Shown: one piece after another, positions 61,101 to 64,000 of the stretch | Layout: every line of letters starts with the position of its first letter | Position numbering within the stretch: the first letter of the stretch is position 1 | Assembly: GCF_014705605.1 (NCBI RefSeq) | Contig: NZ_JACXIZ010000008.1 | Location: forward strand, 37,513 to 101,512 | DNA: 64,000 nucleotides | Source of the DNA: Paenibacillus sabuli | GTDB lineage: Bacteria; Bacillota; Bacilli; Paenibacillales; Paenibacillaceae | Direction of reading: 5' to 3' | Translations under genes and position numbers: made by a program | The notes under the pieces: model-generated | What the model saw: only the letters and a program-made list of their open reading frames with translations | Database searches by the model: none | Told to the model about the DNA's origin: nothing

Positions 61101-62610
61101 CCTGCGGGTGCGATGTGATGATCGGCGCCGCCGCGTCGGTCAGCGCGTTAACCACCACATGCGCCGTGTCGCTCCGCACGCTCGCGGTCGGATTGCCGCT
61201 CACCGTATGGTCGGTGTTGGTCACGACCACGTAGAAGTAATCGTCCCGCGCAGCTCCGGTGGGTACCGTATACGTCGCGTTCGTCTGTCCGTTCAGCGCG
61301 AAGCCTCCGGCATTGCTGTCCTCCGTGTTGCGGTACCACTGATAGCTCAGCTCGCCATCGCCGCTGGCCTCCACGGTCAGCACCACCGGCGCCGCGCCCT
61401 CGTCCACCGTCATTCCCTGCGGTTGCGATGTGATTGTCGGTGCCGTCGCATTGGTCAGCGCATTGACCACCACATGCGCCGTGTCGCTCCTTACGCTCGC
61501 GGTCGGATTGCCGCTCACCGTATCGTCGGTGTTGGTCACGACCACGTAGAAGTAATCGTCCCGCGCAGCTCCGGTGGGTACCGTATACGTCGCGTTCGTC
61601 TGTCCGTTCAGCGCGAAGCCTCCGGCATTGCTGTCCTCCGTGTTGCGGTACCACTGATAGCTCAGCTCGCCATCGCCGCTGGCCTCCACGGTCAGCACCA
61701 CCGGCGCCGCGCCCTCGTCCACCGTATCGCCCTGCGGCTGCGATGTGATCGTGGGCGGGCTTGCGTCGTTATATACGACTGCATTTGTTTCTCCGAATCT
61801 TGTGACCATGCCATTTCCATCCACTTCGGCCACTGCAATATAATCGCCGTCGACAGCTAAAATTCGACCATTGCCTGGCAGGCTGGCATATCCACTCAAG
61901 GCATCGCCTACATTTGGAACGACGTTCGGTGTGTTGCCGTTATTCCGGTACACAAATTGACTTCCGGAATTCACTATCTCCGCAACCGTCAAGTTGGTCA
62001 TGCCATTTTGCTCGTGACCGAAAACATCCGCCGTGCTTACCGTCAATCCACTTGCCGGGGTTGCCGCGCCCGACGTCTGAATTTCAAAATTAACCAATGT
62101 CACATCAATAATAAAATGTCCAGAGGTAATGTTTATTTCAATTGTAAAAGAATCGACTTGGTTGATACCCGTAAAGGTTACTTTTTTTGCATCCTCGCAT
62201 CCGCTACCACCGCATACCGTCTCGGCGTCTTCAAATGAAGCCGTCTGAGCCGGCACCGTCTCCGATCCATCGCGATATCCAGTTATCGTGACTGAGCCGG
62301 TCATGTTTGTATATAGAGGAAAAAATGTAAAGCTGGTGACATCAAAATACTCTCCACCAGAGGCTACCTTCAAGCTCCCACTGGTTCCAGTCGAGTCATT
62401 GAAGTAGATCCCTTTGGTATTAGCCGCCCCCTCATATTGAAGAACAGATGATGCTTCAGAAATGGTAAATCCATCGCTCCCAATTGTCGAAGTCCCGTCA
62501 AAACCCTGCACTTGCTCCGGCTCCCAAGCACCATATATGACCGGGGCCGGCAAGCCGTACCCGATACACAAGAGTAAAATTAAACCGACGGCAACACTTT
62601 TTTTAATCAT
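58138..62610 (-). CDS. Ig-repeat surface protein with three SLH domains
   Basis: A 1490-residue cell-wall protein. Signal peptide KSVAVGLILLLCIGYGLPAP. After an N-terminal domain with a Cys pair (VCGGSGCED) come four Ig-like repeats (about 283-720; three nearly identical, SYQWYRNTEDSNAGG, TVSGNPTASVRSDTAHVVV). Next are an Ig-like domain (VTFSEPVSGFEETDLTV), two DUF5011-type domains (FVDPGATAWDTRDGDL, FVDPGATAADQYDGDL) and a cadherin-like sandwich (LNLLSLDAGTLSPAFAPDVL). Three C-terminal SLH domains (about 1310-1490; FEDTAGHWGAAAIDEM, GYEDGSFRPDARITREQAM) bind pyruvylated wall polymer. No catalytic domain is seen, so adhesion or glycan binding is likely. ATG 62610 has GGGGAG. Confidence 0.92.
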   Translation of the reverse strand: MIKKSVAVGLILLLCIGYGLPAPVIYGAWEPEQVQGFDGTSTIGSDGFTISEASSVLQYEGAANTKGIYFNDSTGTSGSLKVASGGEYFDVTSFTFFPLYTNMTGSVTITGYRDGSETVPAQTASFEDAETVCGGSGCEDAKKVTFTGINQVDSFTIEINITSGHFIIDVTLVNFEIQTSGAATPASGLTVSTADVFGHEQNGMTNLTVAEIVNSGSQFVYRNNGNTPNVVPNVGDALSGYASLPGNGRILAVDGDYIAVAEVDGNGMVTRFGETNAVVYNDASPPTITSQPQGDTVDEGAAPVVLTVEASGDGELSYQWYRNTEDSNAGGFALNGQTNATYTVPTGAARDDYFYVVVTNTDDTVSGNPTASVRSDTAHVVVNALTNATAPTITSQPQGMTVDEGAAPVVLTVEASGDGELSYQWYRNTEDSNAGGFALNGQTNATYTVPTGAARDDYFYVVVTNTDHTVSGNPTASVRSDTAHVVVNALTDAAAPIITSHPQGGPPVDEGATPVELSVTASGTGELSYQWYRNSEDSNAGGSALNGQTNATYTVPTGAARDDYFYVVVTNTDHTVSGNPTASVRSDTAHVVVNALTDAVEPTINLQPQGATVAENDLLTLSVEANVSDEGALSYQWIRNAANSYNGGSFVVGETGSTFTVRTGTAFEAYYYVQVTNTNEAVPGTKIARTNSAIVHVVVEDVTVPTVELDSNEGDPTRKSAFKVTVTFSEPVSGFEETDLTVNNGSLQELTPVVNGLIYTATIAPIADGDVEVSVIEDAVTDKVNNGNPASAVWRIAYDATAPEITLNGEAAVVLEVGTPFVDPGATAWDTRDGDLTEAVVTSGTVQPDTIGVYSLYYDVRDAAGNAAVQRVRTIEMVDTTAPSLTLLGDNPLTWAEGTAFVDPGATAADQYDGDLSAQIIVSGAVDTAQPGSYELAYRVEDSSGNRTEKTRMVKVLSADTSLNLLSLDAGTLSPAFAPDVLDYHAEVSYDVAEVKLSLQANTAATLEINSVVVLLDESGAAERSQSLTTGDNEITIRITSEDGSSRLYTLLVTRAEAAPPTSGGTSTTPLPDNTGYEVMVNGKPVSTGVLLQKRINGQDIVTVVLDKTKLLQRLNAEGEGAVITIPVEKDSAVVVAQLTGDIVRQMEMRQAVLVLETGTHTYTLPAEQIAMDALASRFGDDVLSEDIVIRIRIAALLPAAENTAEAAADNGGFSIVGEPVEFEVMAEYAGRVEKIDAFQAYVERTIALPDGVDPERITTAVVVEADGNVRHVPTRVVQEEAGDYAIINSMTNSSYALIWHPLQFEDTAGHWGAAAIDEMGSRMVVRGYEDGSFGPDREMTRAEFTAAMVRALGLGAVPAASSFHDVDERDWYAAAAETAYAYGLINGYEDGSFRPDARITREQAMLMMVHAMERTGLAGAGSELVANQALDAFSDRAAISNWAQRGVADSVHAGIVQGRGGGLLAPGSFVTRAEAARMLAQLLIQSGLI
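60836..61760. repeat. Near-identical Ig-domain repeats, period 315-318 bp
   Basis: The stretch containing ATGYGCCGTRTCGCTC recurs at 60841, 61159 and 61474 with very few differences, which indicates recent in-frame duplication inside the SLH gene. Confidence 0.85.
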
Positions 62611-62932
62611 GACGTCTCCCCTTAAAATTGATTCAGAAACTGATTCATTTTCTAAATACACAACATCAAGTCGCAAAATCCCATAAAAACAATTGTCAAA
62701 AAATATAGTTGATTGCTTTCCCTGAATGAAATTTCAATTCACATTCCATATAATCATAGCCTTACTGAATTTATTTGTCCCGCAAAAAAATCCCTTTTTA
62801 TACAGGCGAAATATTTTATTTTAAACGCAATAGGCCTGATTACAGGTCAATTGCTTTACTCAAAAATCGGCTTGTTCGAAACATAGATTTTGAAATAACG
62901 CCACATTCCATCTGGCAACTGTCGCGACCTTC
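62611..62932. other. AT-rich gap with no gene
   Basis: Holds the leader of the SLH gene and the end of the next gene. It is strikingly AT-rich against the rest of the window. No complete promoter with good spacing could be assigned with confidence, although TTGACA occurs near 62690-62700 on the minus strand. Confidence 0.5.
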
Positions 62933-63592
62933 TTACCCTCGCCAAAGCTGTTCCAATGCTTGAGGCAACAACTCATATTTATGATTGCGCTGCTTGCCCG
63001 TTCCGACGATGATTCGTTTGGCGATCAGGCTCTTGATGACCTTGCGTGTCGTTGTTCCTTGTAATTGGAGCGCCATCATCGCATCTTGCATGCGAAACGG
63101 CCGCTTCAACTGCACCGCACAACGAACCAACTCACGTTCATACACACTTAAATCGTTGAAGCTTGAAGAAGAACTGCCTGAAAATCTTCCAAGCAGCTCA
63201 TATACACTTCTCCGACATGCCTCCGGCCGCTGCTCCATCTCATCCCAGGCAAACGGGATGTACTTGTATCCGTACATCGCAATCGTTCGAATCCGCATAC
63301 GCTCAAAGCTAAACCGCTCTCTCGTGATGGCCCCGGCGTGAGGCACATAGCCCTCACTTTCAAATGCAAGACCAAGCGGCGCATAGAACACATCCACAAA
63401 AATGGTAACCCCGGTCAGACTGGTCATTGGATATTCCAATTCAAACCCGTCAAAGGTTTGAAAAACCGGCCATAGCACCGACTCAAGCATTTTTATCTCG
63501 CCAGTTTTGTTTTTCTGCAACCGCTCAAGCCTTGCTCCGTGCGCCAGTTTCTGCTGATCATCCATAAAAACAGCAAATGCCTTTTCAAACAT
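62933..63592 (-). CDS. DUF559-like PD-(D/E)XK domain protein with winged-helix-like tail
   Basis: A 219-residue protein. Residues 30-120 look like a Vsr/DUF559-type endonuclease fold: Glu37, Asp67 in TIFVDVFYAPLGLAF, and Glu78-x-Glu80 with His85 in FESEGYVPHA, followed by RERFSFERMRIRTIAMYGYK. The C-terminal 75 residues resemble a winged helix (VRCAVQLKRPFRMQDAMMAL, TTRKVIKSLIAKRIIVGTG). ATG 63592 has GGAGGA at 7 bases. The usual Asp of the ExD pair is Glu here, so nuclease activity is uncertain. Codon and base composition are more AT-rich than its neighbours, suggesting transfer. No partner gene is visible; it may be a stand-alone DNA-binding or repair protein. Confidence 0.6.
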   Translation of the reverse strand: MFEKAFAVFMDDQQKLAHGARLERLQKNKTGEIKMLESVLWPVFQTFDGFELEYPMTSLTGVTIFVDVFYAPLGLAFESEGYVPHAGAITRERFSFERMRIRTIAMYGYKYIPFAWDEMEQRPEACRRSVYELLGRFSGSSSSSFNDLSVYERELVRCAVQLKRPFRMQDAMMALQLQGTTTRKVIKSLIAKRIIVGTGKQRNHKYELLPQALEQLWRG

Positions 63593-63643
63593 TTCATCTC
63601 CTCCAGTGAAATACAAATTAGGGAAAAAGGCGAAACGGTTACC

Positions 63644-63716
63644 GCAAGATTCGTTCCGAGAATATAGAGACCGTTTTATAAACGTGAAACTTATAAATTC
63701 AATATAGTTAAAAAAA
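63644..63716 (-). repeat. Conserved AT-rich element, copy 2
   Basis: Minus strand shows TATAAGTTTCACGTTTATAAA then TATATTCTCGGAACGAA, matching the element at 43866-43932. Here it lies in the leader of the DUF559-like gene, 52-124 bases upstream of its start. Confidence 0.65.
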
Positions 63717-63746
63717 GCCGGACTTCTCCCTTTGGAGAAATCCGGC
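63717..63746 (-). terminator. Hairpin plus T run upstream of the DUF559-like gene
   Basis: GCCGGATTTCTCC pairs with GGAGAAGTCCGGC (AAAG loop region, one mismatch) and is followed by T7 on the minus strand. It ends either a gene beyond the window or a leader transcript. Confidence 0.7.
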
Positions 63747-63850
63747 GTGTGCTTCACGCGGAAAACGAACGTATGCTTCTGTCAGTTTCCATTTTATCAA
63801 ACTTTCTGTCACTTTAACAACTCTCTAACTACTTTTTTACTTTTAACCTG

Positions 63851-64000
63851 TAGCCTCACATTTTGCGCTTATTCCCGCCACCCGAGCAATTTCGCCCCTG
63901 TAGACTCGCATTTTGCGCTTATTTCCGCCACCCGAGCAATTTCGCCTCTGTAGCCTCACATTTTGCGCTTATTTCCACTACCCGAGCAATTTCGCCCCTG
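63851..64000. repeat. Tandem 50-bp repeat, three copies up to the window edge
   Basis: Units start at 63851, 63901 and 63951 and share TTTTGCGCTTATT and CCCGAGCAATTTCGCC. The period is exactly 50 bp, the same as in the unrelated array at 12391. The array may continue past the window. Confidence 0.85.

Noticed and set aside
58516..61860. A 1114-codon plus-strand frame over the SLH gene
   Set aside because: It mirrors the Ig repeats in antisense and has no ribosome site or family match.

Overview
The window looks like a chromosomal piece of a GC-rich, spore-former-type Firmicute of the Paenibacillaceae (Paenibacillus/Cohnella-like). The evidence is the density of Lpl/Ytc-type sugar ABC transporters with large lipoprotein binding proteins, YesM/YesN-type two-component pairs, many AraC regulators, AGGAGG-type ribosome sites, frequent GTG/TTG starts, an S-layer-homology surface protein and a YdjO-like zinc-ribbon protein. 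No rRNA, tRNA, CRISPR array, phage module or intact insertion sequence was found. Most genes lie on the minus strand; the plus strand carries one ArsR-like regulator, three AraC regulators and one binding-protein-like gene.

Region by region (minus strand unless stated). 0-6 kb: start of a GH42-like beta-galactosidase (cut by the window edge), then an operon read as FAH-family hydrolase, malate synthase G, IclR regulator, GH43 beta-xylosidase, behind a clear sigma-A promoter and a perfect 16-bp palindrome. 6-12.2 kb: alpha/beta hydrolase, GH51 arabinofuranosidase with a divergent ArsR-like regulator, and GH36 alpha-galactosidase. 12.2-32 kb: a large catabolic cluster. It holds a sialic-acid-lyase-like aldolase, a GntR/LacI-type regulator and an FAD oxidoreductase (one transcription unit with repeated operator-like sites); a membrane AraC sensor-regulator; a second FAD oxidoreductase with an apparently non-canonical start; then lplB, ytcP, a binding protein, a 1531-aa sialidase-like secreted protein, a tandem-FAH protein and a decayed YhcH gene behind a CcpA-like cre site. 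32-43 kb: NikR with a histidine-rich tail, a truncated GyrI-like domain, and a YesN/YesM pair co-oriented with an unrecognised 851-aa carbohydrate-related protein and a second ABC importer. 43-44 kb: over 1 kb of non-coding repeats. 44-49 kb: a TRAP transporter (dctPQM) and a Rieske/amidohydrolase pair, with a divergent AraC gene. 49.6-53.7 kb: AraC gene, an unusual secreted stalk-domain/binding-protein fusion, and an EamA exporter. 54-58 kb: a third FAD oxidoreductase with a discoidin-like C-terminus, divergent from an AraC gene. 58-64 kb: a 1490-aa Ig-repeat/SLH surface protein and a PD-(D/E)XK-like protein with a winged-helix-like tail.

The common theme is plant and host glycan use: extracellular or cytoplasmic glycosidases release pentoses, galactose or acidic sugars, ABC/TRAP importers bring them in, local regulators sense them, and oxidoreductases, aldolase and FAH enzymes feed 2-keto acids or glyoxylate into central metabolism. 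The best candidates for undescribed biology are the FAD-oxidoreductase/lyase/tandem-FAH cluster, the FAH-malate synthase operon, the His-tailed NikR, the 851-aa enzyme, and the many intergenic repeat arrays, two of which share an exact 50-bp period.
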